A stretch of DNA of 64,000 nucleotides, taken from contig OX453286.1 of the NCBI GenBank assembly GCA_949710005.1, forward strand, positions 11,231,742 to 11,295,741. Direction: 5' to 3'. Position numbers and translations under genes: made by a program. The DNA is from Ricordea florida. Its lineage: Eukaryota > Cnidaria > Anthozoa > Corallimorpharia > Ricordeidae. Shown here piece by piece: positions 19,605 to 31,007 of the stretch (positions are counted from its first letter, which is position 1; each line of letters starts with the position of its first letter). The notes under the pieces were generated by a model. It saw nothing but the letters and a program-made list of their open reading frames with translations. It was not told where the DNA came from and searched no databases.

Positions 19605-22569
19605 TCAAAAAAAAAATTTAAAAATACATGCAATACAGTAACTTGAAAGCCATAACAAAACCCCTGTGTTTTCACAGTAGTTGTGTAAAATCAAGCTTTC
19701 TAGTTTACCCCTGGTCTGCAGTGAATTACATGATAGCACTCCATGACTTTTAGCCTTTAGAACTACTGACACCTCTAATCCACACATATTGACATTACTA
19801 CATAAAACAGCATACGAAAGATGTCTATTTATGCCCACGTCAATAAAACTTATTTCCATATTTGATAATTGAAGCTAAAGTGTTTGCATTCCAATAGCTT
19901 GTACGTTTCATAAGTGAGTAACAGATTGCACACAGCCCCAGAGCAGCACATTGTTTACAAGAACAATTTGTTACTTCACTGCCATTACTCACAAGTTCAT
20001 TTATGTCATATTTAATAACATCCACTCCTTTGAGATCATATACATCACTACTTGCATGCACTCTTTGGAAATACTGTACTAAATTTTGGATGGATGGTAC
20101 TTCCAATAACACACAGGTACCCTGCGGATGGCTTTTACCAGATGCATCCTTTACATGAGAATCAAATATTTTAAACTCTCCTGTATCGGTACAGTAAATG
20201 CCAACAGCACTACATCCTATTGTCAGAATGAAAGACCTATAATCTTCAGACAGCAGAGATTCAAAAGCTCTATCCATGGGCATGCAATACTGATATCTCT
20301 CTATGAAGGAATCATTGTGCACTTTACCAGTGTAGCTTTCCGTGTAATTTAGCTGATAATTTCCCTCTAGGAGTGTAATCATTGGTGGAAGTTCTGTTAA
20401 CATTAAAAAAGACTGTCCAGTTCATTCAGACAAAACAGAATATAGTTCATTTCCAATATTCATAACATGTACCATATCATTAGAACTGTTTATTCCTTTG
20501 ATATTTTTGTAGACTAAAGCACACAAGCTCATAGGAACACATTGGTGTCCTGCATTTGCACCAAATATTGTTATATCACCTTGACTATATGTGACCTCTC
20601 ACGTTAAAACATTTCTTAGGAATGAACGCACGGCAAGCGGACGCATGGCAAGCGAACGGATGAGAAACGGGTAGCCAAGCCGTTCAAAACGGGTGAAGAA
20701 AATTTTTGAACGATGCAGTCAAACGGATACACGGATGTAGAAAATATTTGAACGGATACAGTCAAACGGATACATGCACGGCTGACGAAAATGTTTGTTT
20801 TTGCTTCTGTGTTTCCACTGCGCGCGATTTAATGTTATGAAGCAAAGGAAAGACTGCTTTGTTTAGAATTGTCTTGCGTAGCGAAAGCAAGGTAAAGATA
20901 TTCTGAATGATTTCTTCGCTTATAATTATGCTTTTACTGCGCGAGACTGATAACGAAGGAAGAAAAGACCGCTATTGTTTAGAACTGTTTTGCGAAGCGA
21001 ATTAAATCATGGAACAGAAACTTGGCCAGAATTTTTCCTTTTCGACTAGTTTTCTTCGAAGATTATTCTAATCGTTCTTTTTCTTGTCTCTTGCAAGAAC
21101 AAAACAATGTCTGCCTCCCGCTCTCGACAAAAATTCTACTCATCATCGTGATTTCTTCTGCTATTCTTGAGAAGTCTAGAGTACAGTCATTTTGTGGGCC
21201 AAGTTGGGCGAGTGCGTTACACACACAAAGTTTGCAAACGCGCAGCCCGATACAACGAGTTATTTTTACTATAACATTAAACACAGAACGGATCGAAATT
21301 CAACAGTTGTAATTGATAAATGGAGGGTATTTCGTTTCTAAATTAGAAGATGAACAGAGATATGAACAACTAACACGAGTTTGTGTTTACATGAACAGGC
21401 AGCGAGAGTCTATTCCCATGGGAGATACCAACCACCAGAAGCGTTTGAAAAGGTCAAACCGTGACTACCTTGTTCGAACTTGTTGAATATTAAAACTTGG
21501 TCTTAAATAAAACATGTACCGAGAAACGAATGTACTGAAAGCCAAGATGGTCATTCAGCAGAACACGTACCGTGACAATTCACTCTAGGTTGGTCTACAA
21601 AATCGCTTGTATCAAATGATTTACATTTTTTGACAGGATTGTCGCGTGACTCCTGCCCGAGCAAACCGATTGACTTTTTTAATCGATAGCTCGTCAGCCG
21701 TTCAACAGGATGACAATTATTTTTTCGAACGGATGACAATTTTTTTTTGCACGGATAACCCAAGTCGTTCGAACGGATTCAAATTTTTTTCGCACGGATA
21801 GCCCGAACCGTTCGAACGGATGCAAATTTTTTTCGCACAGATAGCCCAAGTCGTTCGAACGGCTAATGCACAGTATACGAACAGCTATCTGTGCGAAAAC
21901 GGCAAACCGTAAGGAACGTTTTCGCGTGAGAGGTCACATATGGTGCCTTTATTGTTAGAGTTGCATCGACATGATATATAGGAGACCCGGGATTTGTTTC
22001 TATGTCATTACACATCACAACACCCTCTGTGATTAAGATTCTTGTACACACCTAGAAGTTCGCTGCCCATGTATAACAATTGATATTTCTTCAAATTTGC
22101 TTGTTTTCGCCTACCGAGATATCTTCTAAGGAAGGTCAAAGGTATTTGACACAATTTTCGTCGAGTAGAAGCTGGCTTTTTCCTTACTTTTTGTACAAAC
22201 CTGACCGCTGGTTTTTCTCCTTTTCATATTTTGAGTTCTTCTAACCCTGCATTTGATGAAACGATGAAGTTTTGATGACAATGGAATTTGCTTCAGAATT
22301 CATTTCCTCACAAACAACCTTAGTTGCCTACTTTTCTGTGACAGACGTTTTAGCTTGTTCACTGGAACCCTACTAGGTTCGCGATCACGACGTCTTGACA
22401 CATGGCATTCATATTGATCAACACCATTGGAATTATAACACACAAACTTCGCAAGACAAGATCTCAATTCCTTTCTGTATTTTATTTTTACAAAGACATC
22501 ATGTTGATCATGTATAGATGATTGTACTGCGTGCTCAAATACATCGCATTTTTCAAATACCTGGGACAT
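19605..22569 (-). pseudogene. Second copy of the 2A/protease region, split by a transposon
   Basis: Read right to left: basic segment RRDREPSRVPVNKLKRLSQKSR (22300-22569), then a 2A-like DIETNPGSP (about 21975-22001) in which the last Pro of NPGP is Ser, then the protease. The protease begins TLTIKAP at about 21939-21960, is cut by the 1349-bp insertion 20590-21938, and resumes as SQGDITIFG with QCVPMSLCALVY, then the open frame 20403-19840 with FKIFDSHVKD and a C-terminal cysteine cluster (CSCKQC), and finally 19859-19605. Protein similarity to copy 1 runs along its whole length but is clearly incomplete, so the two are old, separate insertions. An in-frame stop (near 20427) and frame changes show that it is inactive. 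Confidence 0.62.
20590..21938. mobile_element. TA-flanked DNA transposon, TGTGACC ends (element A)
   Basis: The ends TGTGACCTCTCACG (20590-20603) and CGTGAGAGGTCACA (21925-21938) are exact reverse complements. TA flanks each end (20588-20589 and 21939-21940). If the 1349 bp and one TA are ignored, the interrupted protease reading frame continues without a break, which fixes the boundaries. Inside both ends are subterminal repeats around CCGTTCGAACGG and CGGATG/CGGATA. No transposase frame is visible, so it is non-autonomous. The TA duplication allows Tc1/mariner or another TA-inserting superfamily. Confidence 0.9.
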
Positions 22570-22572
22570 CGC

Positions 22573-23112
22573 TCATGCTACATTCATAAACAGCATGCAA
22601 ACGCATAAGACTACACACAAAATCATTAATGCACAACATAGAAATAGTGAAAATCCACGAAGCACAGTATACAAACTATATACAATAATGATCGTAACAG
22701 TCATAAAAGCAAAGAAGTTACTTTCATCTTCGCTTCGAAACATGGCTTCCTTACAATCCAACATGGCGGTTCTGCTGTTGTTGTTGCTGTCCTTTGTACC
22801 TGCGAACTGATCATCAAGTATCTTGCATTCACCAATACCTAAACTGTTCGTGTCAACGTTTTCCATCAAGTTCGTTAATGTACTTCTCTCATCGTTTGTC
22901 ACGGTCTGTACATATTTTGTACTCATGGATTGCTTGTTTGATCTTGTGAGAACAGGTAAGAACTTGTTTGACATATTCGATAGGAGTTCGCGGAACCCCT
23001 TTCTGAATGTAGGTTCATTATCTTTCCGTGGAGGTATTCCGCCAACGGCGTTGACCTTTGTAAATAGTTTGGCTGTATTTGCCATAACACTGTTTGCCAA
23101 ACCTGTGGGCAT
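22573..23112 (-). CDS. Hypothetical protein with C-terminal membrane segments
   Basis: A 179-residue frame ending four bases before the ATG of the next minus-strand frame (GCATGAGCGATG, near 22568-22579). The first 130 residues are polar and rich in Asn, Ser and charged residues. The last 50 are strongly hydrophobic (FFAFMTVTIIIVYSLYTVL, then LFLCCALMILCVVLCVC), fitting two membrane helices. No homologue recognised. Its close spacing to the basic segment suggests it is an upstream frame of the same element. Confidence 0.35.
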   Translation of the reverse strand: MPTGLANSVMANTAKLFTKVNAVGGIPPRKDNEPTFRKGFRELLSNMSNKFLPVLTRSNKQSMSTKYVQTVTNDERSTLTNLMENVDTNSLGIGECKILDDQFAGTKDSNNNSRTAMLDCKEAMFRSEDESNFFAFMTVTIIIVYSLYTVLRGFSLFLCCALMILCVVLCVCMLFMNVA

Positions 23113-23467
23113 GTCGACAGTATGACTAAAAGTCTTTCAACAGAATCTTCGACTATAGCGAGAAAACACGAAGACAACCTCGTGGGCTCTATAACGCGAA
23201 AAGACAGTGTACAAGTTTTGTGGGAGAAATACGACGACGACCACGACGGGTAATTTAAGACTTGGACAATCCTGTTGCACAGGAAGCCCAAGTAAAAATA
23301 CATAGCCACGTGTGCCAAAGGCAAGATACGGCAGAGAGGTATTACATGACTGGTAACCAGCCTGAGGACGAAGGCATCGCCACTCAGAAAGATGAGCAAG
23401 GTACTCAGCAGTACCTTACTCAAGAACAACACGACCATCTAGAACTCCTGTTTTGTGAAGAGATAAA
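23113..23467. other. No gene seen; left flank of the Gypsy insertion
   Basis: Short frames only, without domain signatures. Confidence 0.4.
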
Positions 23468-23487
23468 TGTAGTGTATAGGTTGTTAA

Positions 23488-24066
23488 GAGGCAGTGTCTG
23501 TAAAACCGGTCTGATGCATTCGGGGCCGGAAAAAAAGTTTTCCCTTAAACTTGTCCCAGTAAAACATCTGAGTTTATAAGTAAACGAAACGACTTTGGTT
23601 TTGGGAAATATTGTAATAAGCAACATTTAGAGCGCTTAATGCCAAAGCGCTCAGAGGCACCAAATTTTCGGATGACCAGAGACGGAAATTGCATATTTTG
23701 CCGAGCTCAATTCTCAGAAACCAAGAAACACAAGAAAAAACTGCAATAATGGCCAAGTAAAGTAGTTTGTAGACAATTATCAACGCATGTAACTTTTGAA
23801 TTGTGTTCAGCTGTGAACTCAGAAAAATATATTTGCTGACACCTATTTTAGGCTATTTTAAAAACACGGCAAAGTAGCTTGTTGTTGATGGTAATTATTT
23901 CGCAAGTCCAGACCTGGCTGCGCTAACTTGCTATTAAAACCACTTAAGGGGGTGTTATGATGAATGAAAATAAAAAAATACTTTGCGCTTTTAAAGTTTC
24001 ATTAGCAGAGCGACTTCCAACTTTTAGTGCTGTTTTGATAACACGACCGTTGGCATTATGCAAATA
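23488..24066. repeat. Left long TIR of the TTAA element
   Basis: Reverse complement of 29752-30322 with scattered substitutions and small indels. Contains the AAAATAGG-type words also seen near 11-12 kb. Confidence 0.9.
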
Positions 24067-24683
24067 AACTTGCATCTTGTAAATTCGAATTGTGTTTTTA
24101 AAAAATTTTTCAGTGCGAATTTCTTATACTGATAGCATTACTGGCATGTTTGAAACAAATTTGGCCTTAAAACTGTCTTAGCTTTGGACAAAAAGTCCTC
24201 TATAAAATGTATTTCGGTCAGTCTTCAGCAGATTTACTTCTTCAAACTGTTTGTCACGCAAGTGACTTTGAAATTTTCTTTACAGAAGACTCTTACTTTT
24301 ATTACAAAATAATATATATATATATATATCATTATTTCCTGATTTAAGTTTTATCATTTCTTATTTTTTGAGATGAGAATTAACCAAATCTCTAAATTGC
24401 GAGTTTTACTTACTCTAAATTTTCACATGCAGTGTGCTCAATTTGCTCACTAGTATTAATGAAATTTGCCCAGATGAACAAAATGTTGTGTTTTCTACAG
24501 TCGCGTTCAACTGTGTGTGGAGATTCAAGAGGCGTGTCAGGGCTGTTTTGCTTCCTCGATTGTGATGACTCAATCGAAAGCCACTTGGCATCGATCCACT
24601 TATCTTAAGAGAACTTAACCGAAAAAGATCTCATCCTTGCTAGAGCGGGCATTTTTGATTTAGAAGATTACATCATTGGAAGC

Positions 24684-25850
24684 ATGTTTGCATGGGCGAG
24701 GCATAGACATACATATGGGAAGTACTGGCGTTCGAAGACATATTACCAGTACCCTTCACACCAAGGACAGCCTGGTAGAGGACAGGGGGTAAAAAGCTGG
24801 TATTCAATCAACCTGGACATGGCAAAGGCCATTTATCATATGTACGGAGTTCTTGTGTGTGTGGGTTCAGGTGCGTATCTTTCTTCATATCCGCTGCAAG
24901 TTATGAAACAGGACTGCAGCAGAGCAGTAAACCAAAGCCTTATCTCTAGAGACTACTATTGATAGTTTAGTTTCTTCAGGGCTCTGTTTTTTGTACAGAT
25001 AGGTTTATTAATTTTTTTTTCCAACAGTTATTTGCAGCAACTGCCGCAATCAGCATAATGCGTCACTTAAGACAGTGCCATGGATTTCGGAAAAAGAAAC
25101 TGAAGGAACAGTCAGTCACATGAGGTGGGTAATGTAATATTTTCTTTTTCGATACTAATCGATCATTCTTTTACGCCTACTATCACTCTTATTATACTGC
25201 GCTCAAAAAACTATTACGACTTTGACATGATAAATTTGGGCGAACTATCTATTGATAGGTCTTCCAAGGAAGTTGCTGCCGCTCAAATAACTGCCTTGCC
25301 TTACACACCCACCACTCCCTTTAATCAAAGGCATGGCTGCTACCTTGATGAAACATGGACGCCTTCAGCTTTCCCCTCACTGGATGAAAGCAGTGAAATG
25401 CAATCCTTAGAATTGGATCAACATAAAGAAGATCCATTACAGGTTTTCAATACATGCATAAACAGCCTTGCTGATGCTATAAAAAAGCCAAGAATAGATC
25501 AACTTGAATCCCAGGTAACAAACTGGACGACCAGCTCCAGTGCTGAAAAAAAAACAGTGGCTATCAAGAAAGCAGGTGAAGTATGTCAGCTAATGTGTCA
25601 TGTAATTGTGCCTTCTGATGGAGATAAACTCATCCAGGCAGTTCTCCGTCAACACAAGCATGAATTTGGTGACGAGGGTCTGCAAGCGCTCGTAGCTGCC
25701 TATAGAAGTGCTCCCTCTAAACGACTGAAAACTCAAATTCTAAGTATTTATGCGAGCAGATTCACGGCAGCAGAGCTTAAAGAAATCCATAAGCCATTTG
25801 ACGATCTCTCTGACAGACAAATAGAGGGCAAGAGCTCAGGCAAAAATTGA
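24684..25850 (+). pseudogene. TTAA-element protein, N-terminal exons
   Basis: At least two exons join well. The first, to 24870, encodes FAWARHRHTYGKYWRSKTYYQYPSHQG and ends at GTGCGT. The second, 25027-25124, starts after TTTTCCAACAG and encodes ICSNCRNQH, ending at GTGGGT. Together they place a tyrosine (where Cys is usual), His, Cys and Cys in a degenerate zinc-binding pattern that I associate with large cnidarian transposon proteins. A further open stretch (about 25258-25850) encodes an acidic then helical region ending in AELKEIHKPFDDLSDRQIE. The role is unknown; it is probably the DNA-binding front part of the transposase. Confidence 0.5.
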
Positions 25851-26153
25851 AGGTCCTGGCCTACCTGAAAATAAAGTATTACAACGCAAAATTAGAATAG
25901 ACTAACGAAAACTTGACCATTTCCTAGAGTTTACTATGAGACCATCTTACTACCAGGATGTAGCTTATGGCAGTCGCACAACTAAACTTGAGAGTGGCGA
26001 AGAGCTTGTGATGCCTAATGTCGTACGCACAGTGGCAAGGTGCACTGTTATTAACAAACACCTTGAGCACTGCAAGGACTCTGGACTTTTCCGATAAGTA
26101 AGTCTTCCATGTGGCGGGTACTTGACGTCCAATAAGCCTCACAGAGGAAATCG

Positions 26154-28203
26154 TTGCGAGGCCTAGACAATACGGCAGCCGACGGTGCAGATGGCTTCAG
26201 TGAGTTGCTAAGAATCAGTGAACAGTTAAAGCGCGTTGGGGCGGAGAAGGACTGGTGCGAACAAGCCCGTAGGAAGCTTCATGAAGGAAAGTTGTACCTA
26301 AAGACGAATACCATGACCACTGTAAGAAGACTGACAGCTCCCGCCCTGATCATTGTAGGGCATTTGCATTAAGTGACGTCAGTGACTCCGCCTATCAAGA
26401 ACTATGTAGCCATAATCATGCCATGACCTGTAGCGACTGTGAGAGCCTCGAGAGTGGTTTACCGAATGTGGAAGCTACAATTTCCAAGTTTGTGACTCAA
26501 ATGGGTAAAGTTCAAGCAGACGGTCTCAAGTTTGAGGCCAACAGTGCAGCCCTGTAATGTCTTTCAGTGGAAAGAGCATATTCTCCGAGCTCAGAACCAG
26601 GATAATGTTAAGCAGCAAATTCTCAGCTCCCTAAAAGAAGAAGTATTAATAGTCCTTGATTGGGCGATGAAGTTCACGGCGATTAAGCTTCGAGAAATAC
26701 AATCAGAGTGGTTTGCTAAGTGAGGCATAAGCTGGCATGTAAGCAGCATAAATATTATCACAAGACAGGGCGACTTTCAGGTCTTGAGGTAACCCGCTAT
26801 GTTCATCTCCTTAACAACTGCCGCCAAGACTGGTATGCTGTGTTATCGATCTTGGAAAACGTCCTGAAAACTATCAAGTGTCAAAATCCAGAAATCAAGA
26901 GGGCATGTGCATTTGTAAGATCTGACGAGGCAGGATGTTATCACAAAAGCAAACTGGTGTCACCATTTCTATACCTTGTAATGCGTCATGGGATAAAGAT
27001 CGACCGATACAACCACTGAGAGCCTCAATCAGGAAAAGATGTGTGAGACAGAATACTTTGCCCATTAAAAGCGTCCATAAGGAGATACTGCAATGAGGGG
27101 CATGACATTGTCACTGCGCAAGATATGTGTACTGCATTGAAGGAAAGACCCGTCAAAGGAACGACAGCGACAGTGTGCAGTATCCAGGAACAGTTTCAAA
27201 CGCTAGAGATTAACAAGATTCCCGATTATAGCTCTCTGCATAACTTTGAATTTTCAGAAGGTGGTTTACGTGTGTGGAAAGCCTTTGGTGTAGGTCCCAG
27301 AAAGTTCATTTCGTGGACAGATATCGTTACCTCTCCTCAAGTTGAAACAAATATTGTGGAGGAAATTCCATTTTTTGCAATGAATTATAGACGCATTGCT
27401 GCAAAAGAGCAAGCGAAGGCCGGTGACAGCGATCACAAACCCTACGAATGTCCAGAAACTAACTGTACTGAAGAATTTGACAGTCAGGAGGACCTGATAC
27501 AGTGCCATCTCAGCCAGTGAAAGAGAGTGTCTTTGAAAAAGTAAAGAGAGTGTCTTTGAAAAAGTAAAGAGACATTGGGTCAGTCATTTCTTAACAATGA
27601 CTTTGCAAGGACAGAGCTCGACCAGAGAAGTAAATATTACCTAGAACCTTGCATTTGCAAATGGCGTGGGCACTTCACAAGAAATGCGGAAGTGCGAGGT
27701 TTTCCGAAAACGTGAGAAATTATCTAATCAATAAATTTAATATCGGGCAGGAAACTGGTAGGAAAGAGGATCCAGGACAGGTAGCTAAGGACATGAAAAC
27801 TGCTTACAAGAGTCAGATTCACGGTTTCTTTTCAAGATTGTTGGCGAGCATCAAACGAGGGCAACAGGCGATAGCAGAACCTAGGAAGAAAGAGAGTGGC
27901 TCTACAGATACCGAGGACGATAACAATGATTTGTTAGAGGAGTAAGCTTGTGACGTAGATGAAGAGTGCTTGATCGCAATAAGGGAATCTGTTACGGCGG
28001 AGATAGGCCTCATTCACCCAATCTTGTATGATGTTTATGATTTGTGCAAGCTTGCCAAAGAAGAGAAATTACTCATTTTTAAGGTTAAAATGCTTCGCGA
28101 AATATGTCAACATTTTGAACTTCCAGTCAAAACACGAGATAAAAAAGCAGATCTCGTAGCAAAGGTGATGGAGATGATATCAAACTGCAGCTGTTTCATG
28201 TAA
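26154..28203 (+). pseudogene. TTAA-element transposase, core and C-terminus, broken
   Basis: A series of open stretches in changing frames. 26640-26725: DWAMKFTAIKLREIQSEWFAK. 26800-26960: ENVLKTIK with RSDEAGCYHKSKL, whose Asp and His look catalytic. 27125-27520: conserved CTALKERPVKGTTATV, then LRVWKAFGVG, then a C2H2-like finger CPETNCTEEFDSQEDLIQCH. 27649-27945: WALHKKCGSARFSENVRNYL with GFFSRLLASIKRG. 27970-28203: a SAP-like helical tail. The same order is known from uncharacterised cnidarian transposon proteins. Several frameshifts and stops make it a pseudogene. A 27-bp direct repeat (27522-27569) is one of the breaks. Confidence 0.55.
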
Positions 28204-28423
28204 TTTTATCGATTTAATGTGCAATCCAAGAAAGGGGGCTCTTAAGGCAATTGAGCTTCACGTGCGCTCAATTTACTATATATATTGTCAGCTACGATAT
28301 TTCCTTCAGTTATAGAAAGCGCGGCATTACTTAATATCTTTTTATAGTACAAGTTGAAGTTATTTACTAGAAGGCTTATTCAGCCTTTACTCAAAAAAAT
28401 CCACAAAATATTTTTCCTTTAAC

Positions 28424-28675
28424 ATGTCAAAAAATGTGACCAAAAGTGATAAAAATCAGCGTCTCGAATATATTTCCATGGTTTCGGTTACGAATATGTA
28501 CTCTTGCACCTACATAATGACTAGGGTATTTAAGATGTGCATTCAACTAAGCGGCGACCGTCCGTTCGAGCCACCACAACTAGAAGTCCTTCAAGTCAGT
28601 TTGAAGAAGACGCTATCATTATCTCGAGAAGAGCTAGACTGGCATATGGTATGTGGTAAAATCAAGAGGAATTAG
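28424..28675 (+). CDS. Unassigned short ORF inside the TTAA element
   Basis: 83 codons with a plausible amphipathic C-terminal half (FEPPQLEVLQVSLKKTLSLS). No domain recognised. It may be a leftover exon of the element. Confidence 0.2.
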   Translation: MSKNVTKSDKNQRLEYISMVSVTNMYSCTYIMTRVFKMCIQLSGDRPFEPPQLEVLQVSLKKTLSLSREELDWHMVCGKIKRN

Positions 28676-28762
28676 TTAAATTTTGCCGCGATGTTTGTAA
28701 GTGACCTTATACTAGTGGGACAAAGCCAGTATAAGACATTACACACACATACAGTAGTTAGA

Positions 28763-28866
28763 TAGCCTATGAAAACAGCCGTCTCTCCTAGTCGCTCCTC
28801 GATTGCCGCTAGGTACCTGGCGGAATGTCCCTAGTGGCGAAGAGTGACGGTTGTTTTCGTAGGCTA
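28763..28866. mobile_element. 104-bp hairpin (MITE-like)
   Basis: TAGCCTATGAAAACAGCCGTC at the left pairs with GACGGTTGTTTTCGTAGGCTA at the right, with few mismatches. It is a near-complete foldback and lies in the non-coding end of the TTAA element. Confidence 0.65.
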
Positions 28867-29751
28867 AAAGTTAGAAGTCGGTTACATGTTTCCCGTTCGG
28901 TGGTATGGGTGAAATTACTAGTTAATTGTAAAAGACCGTATAAAAAGGCCTCAAATCAAGCAAAACAATTATGGATCTAAAATCACTTTCTGTAGGTTTG
29001 TTGTGTTTAATTTGGTAGATTTCCCTAGTGGACGTTTGTTTAAGCCCACCTAAATTTAGTTTGAATCAGCAACAGCAAGAGCAAGAGCAAGAGCAAAAGA
29101 TTAGGGATCTCACTAGCCTACGTTCTTTAATCAGCAATTATTTTATATTTAAGTTATCAAGTCTGAATTTTGCTAACATTTGTTTTAATTTCAAGGAATA
29201 TGTTTGAGGCCATGTTTCAATAAAGCAGTAAACACTAAAACATGACAGTAAATTCGTTAAACATACGTGGTTCTTTGGTTAAAAGGATAAGTAAGAAATT
29301 TATTTCAAGCTACATAAAATTACTCCCAAGAAGAAGAAAGAAAGAAAAAACGTTTTTTAAACGGGCTGTGAACTATGCCTAGAAGCCACATGGAATCCCA
29401 AAGATGGTACCGATTTTGTTGCCCACTTGACATTGAAAACAGCATGCTGTCATGCTATCAATTTTTAAAACAATTGACCCTCGGCCTGTCTTCTTTTTTC
29501 GTTTGATAGCCAAGTCAATGACTTTGCGGATTGTTTCTTATGATTGCATGACATCGTTTAGTATTTCCTCGCACCAACAACACGACAAAGCGGCCGTACC
29601 ATTAAATAAAGACACATACCGTTGCTTTACACTTAAAAAATGCTAAAATGCAATCTTTGTGTTGTTCCTGGTAGTTGAACCAACTAAAAAGGAAAAGGCA
29701 TCAGAAAACAACTATTATTTCAGGCACGGGTTGAATTTCAGGAACTAGCTA
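28867..29751. other. No gene seen
   Basis: Non-coding interior of the TTAA element. A short AGAGCA-type microsatellite lies near 29070-29097. Confidence 0.45.
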
Positions 29752-30322
29752 ATTTGCATAATACCAAACGTCGTGTTATCAAAACAGCACTAAAAGTTTG
29801 AAGTCGCTCTGTTAAAGAAACTTTAAGAGCGCAAAGTATTTTTTTATTTTCATTCATCATAACACCCCCTTAAGTGGTTTTAATAGCAAGTTAGCGCAGC
29901 CAGGTCTGGACTTGCGAAATAATTACCATCAACAACAAGCTACTTTGCCGTGTTTTTAAAATAGCCTAAAATAGGTGTCAGCAAATATATTTTTCTGAGT
30001 TCACAGCTGAACACAATTCAAAAGTTACATGCGTTGATAATTGTCTACAAACTACTTTACTTGGCCATTATTGCAGTTTTTTCTCGTGTTTCTTGGTTTC
30101 TGAGAATTGAGCTCAGCAATATGTGCAATTTTCGTCTCTCGCCACCCGAAAATTTACTGCCTCTGAGCGCTTTGGCATTAAGTGCTCTAAATCTTACTTA
30201 TTACAATATTTCCCAAAGTCGTCTTGTTTACTTATAAACTCAGACGTTTTACTGGGACAAGTTTAAGGAAAAAAAATTTTCCGACCCCAAATGCATCGGA
30301 CCGGTTTTACAGACACTGCCTC
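29752..30322. repeat. Right long TIR of the TTAA element
   Basis: Pairs with 23488-24066. The open frame inside it (30034-30237) also occurs in the left copy and has no domain, so I do not call it a gene. Confidence 0.9.
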
Positions 30323-30433
30323 TTAATGAAAGCAAGAAGATGCTGTCTAATGTTATGTGCATGGAAATATGCAATTAGTGTCTATATATATAGATGGGGT
30401 TATTTATTCGGGACGCCTTCTTTTCCCGAGTAA

Positions 30434-30950
30434 GGGCCTGTTCACATGGAGGTGGGGTACCCCAGGTAGGTGAGGTACCTCACTTTGATGAGGTTACCAA
30501 ACTTTTCATACAATCTCTCTTTTTTTCTTGATTGCGTTCACATGCAAGGTGGGGTGAGTTTTCTCCATGTGAAAGCTCGAGAGTGGGGTAACCTGCCTAG
30601 CCAGGGTAATAAAATTCAAGTTGCGCAAAGCCTGCCAAAAAAAACATGGCTGCCAACCACTACCAGCGTGGCGAGTTCTTTCGACGACATAAACTCAAAC
30701 AACTCGAGAACCCTGAACTTGACAGTCTCGCGACAATTTGGAAACCGATAGCAGAAAATCACGTTTCCCGTCACTTTATAGGCGTCTTTTGTCCGCCATC
30801 TTTCTTTATGTGCGTACTTTGCGACCGCGCGACAGCGTTTTAAACCTCACCCCACCTCGCCGGGTTGCATGTGAAGACAAGTTTTCTTCACCACGGGTAC
30901 GTGGGGTACCTCACCTACTCGGGGTCCCCCACCTCCATGTGAACAGGCCC
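30434..30950. mobile_element. 517-bp PIF/Harbinger-type MITE
   Basis: The ends GGGCCTGTTCACATGGAGG (30434) and its reverse complement (ending 30950) are perfect for over 20 bp and similar for about 50 bp. The 3-bp duplication TAA lies at 30431-30433 and 30951-30953. GGGCC-starting ends and a TAA/TTA duplication are the signature of PIF/Harbinger. No transposase is encoded. It sits in the 5' LTR of the Gypsy element. Confidence 0.88.
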
Positions 30951-31007
30951 TAAGTTAGTGTGGCAATAAACTGGTTTTTTTCAACGTAATAATCGCGGTG
31001 AACTATA

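Larger units (their letters stand above)
23488..30322 (+). mobile_element. 6.8-kb DNA transposon, TTAA duplication, ~575-bp TIRs
   Basis: Flanked by TTAA at 23484-23487 and 30323-30326. The outermost bases GAGGCAGTGTCTG and CAGACACTGCCTC are reverse complements, and similarity continues for about 579 bp at the left (to 24066) and 571 bp at the right (from 29752), with moderate divergence. The interior carries a degraded spliced transposase-like gene on the + strand (24684-28203). TTAA targets are used by piggyBac, Kolobok and Sola3 elements. I do not recognise the piggyBac DDD pattern or the Kolobok core, so I leave the superfamily open. Confidence 0.88.

Noticed and set aside
22923-23438. 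171-codon minus frame overlapping the 179-codon frame
   Set aside because: No domain or composition support, and the frame at 22573-23112 is better placed next to the basic segment.
24305-24330. AT dinucleotide run
   Set aside because: A simple microsatellite without further structure.
30034-30237. Hydrophobic open frame
   Set aside because: It lies within the long TIR of the TTAA element and has an inverted twin at 23574-23783, so it is a repeat and not a gene.
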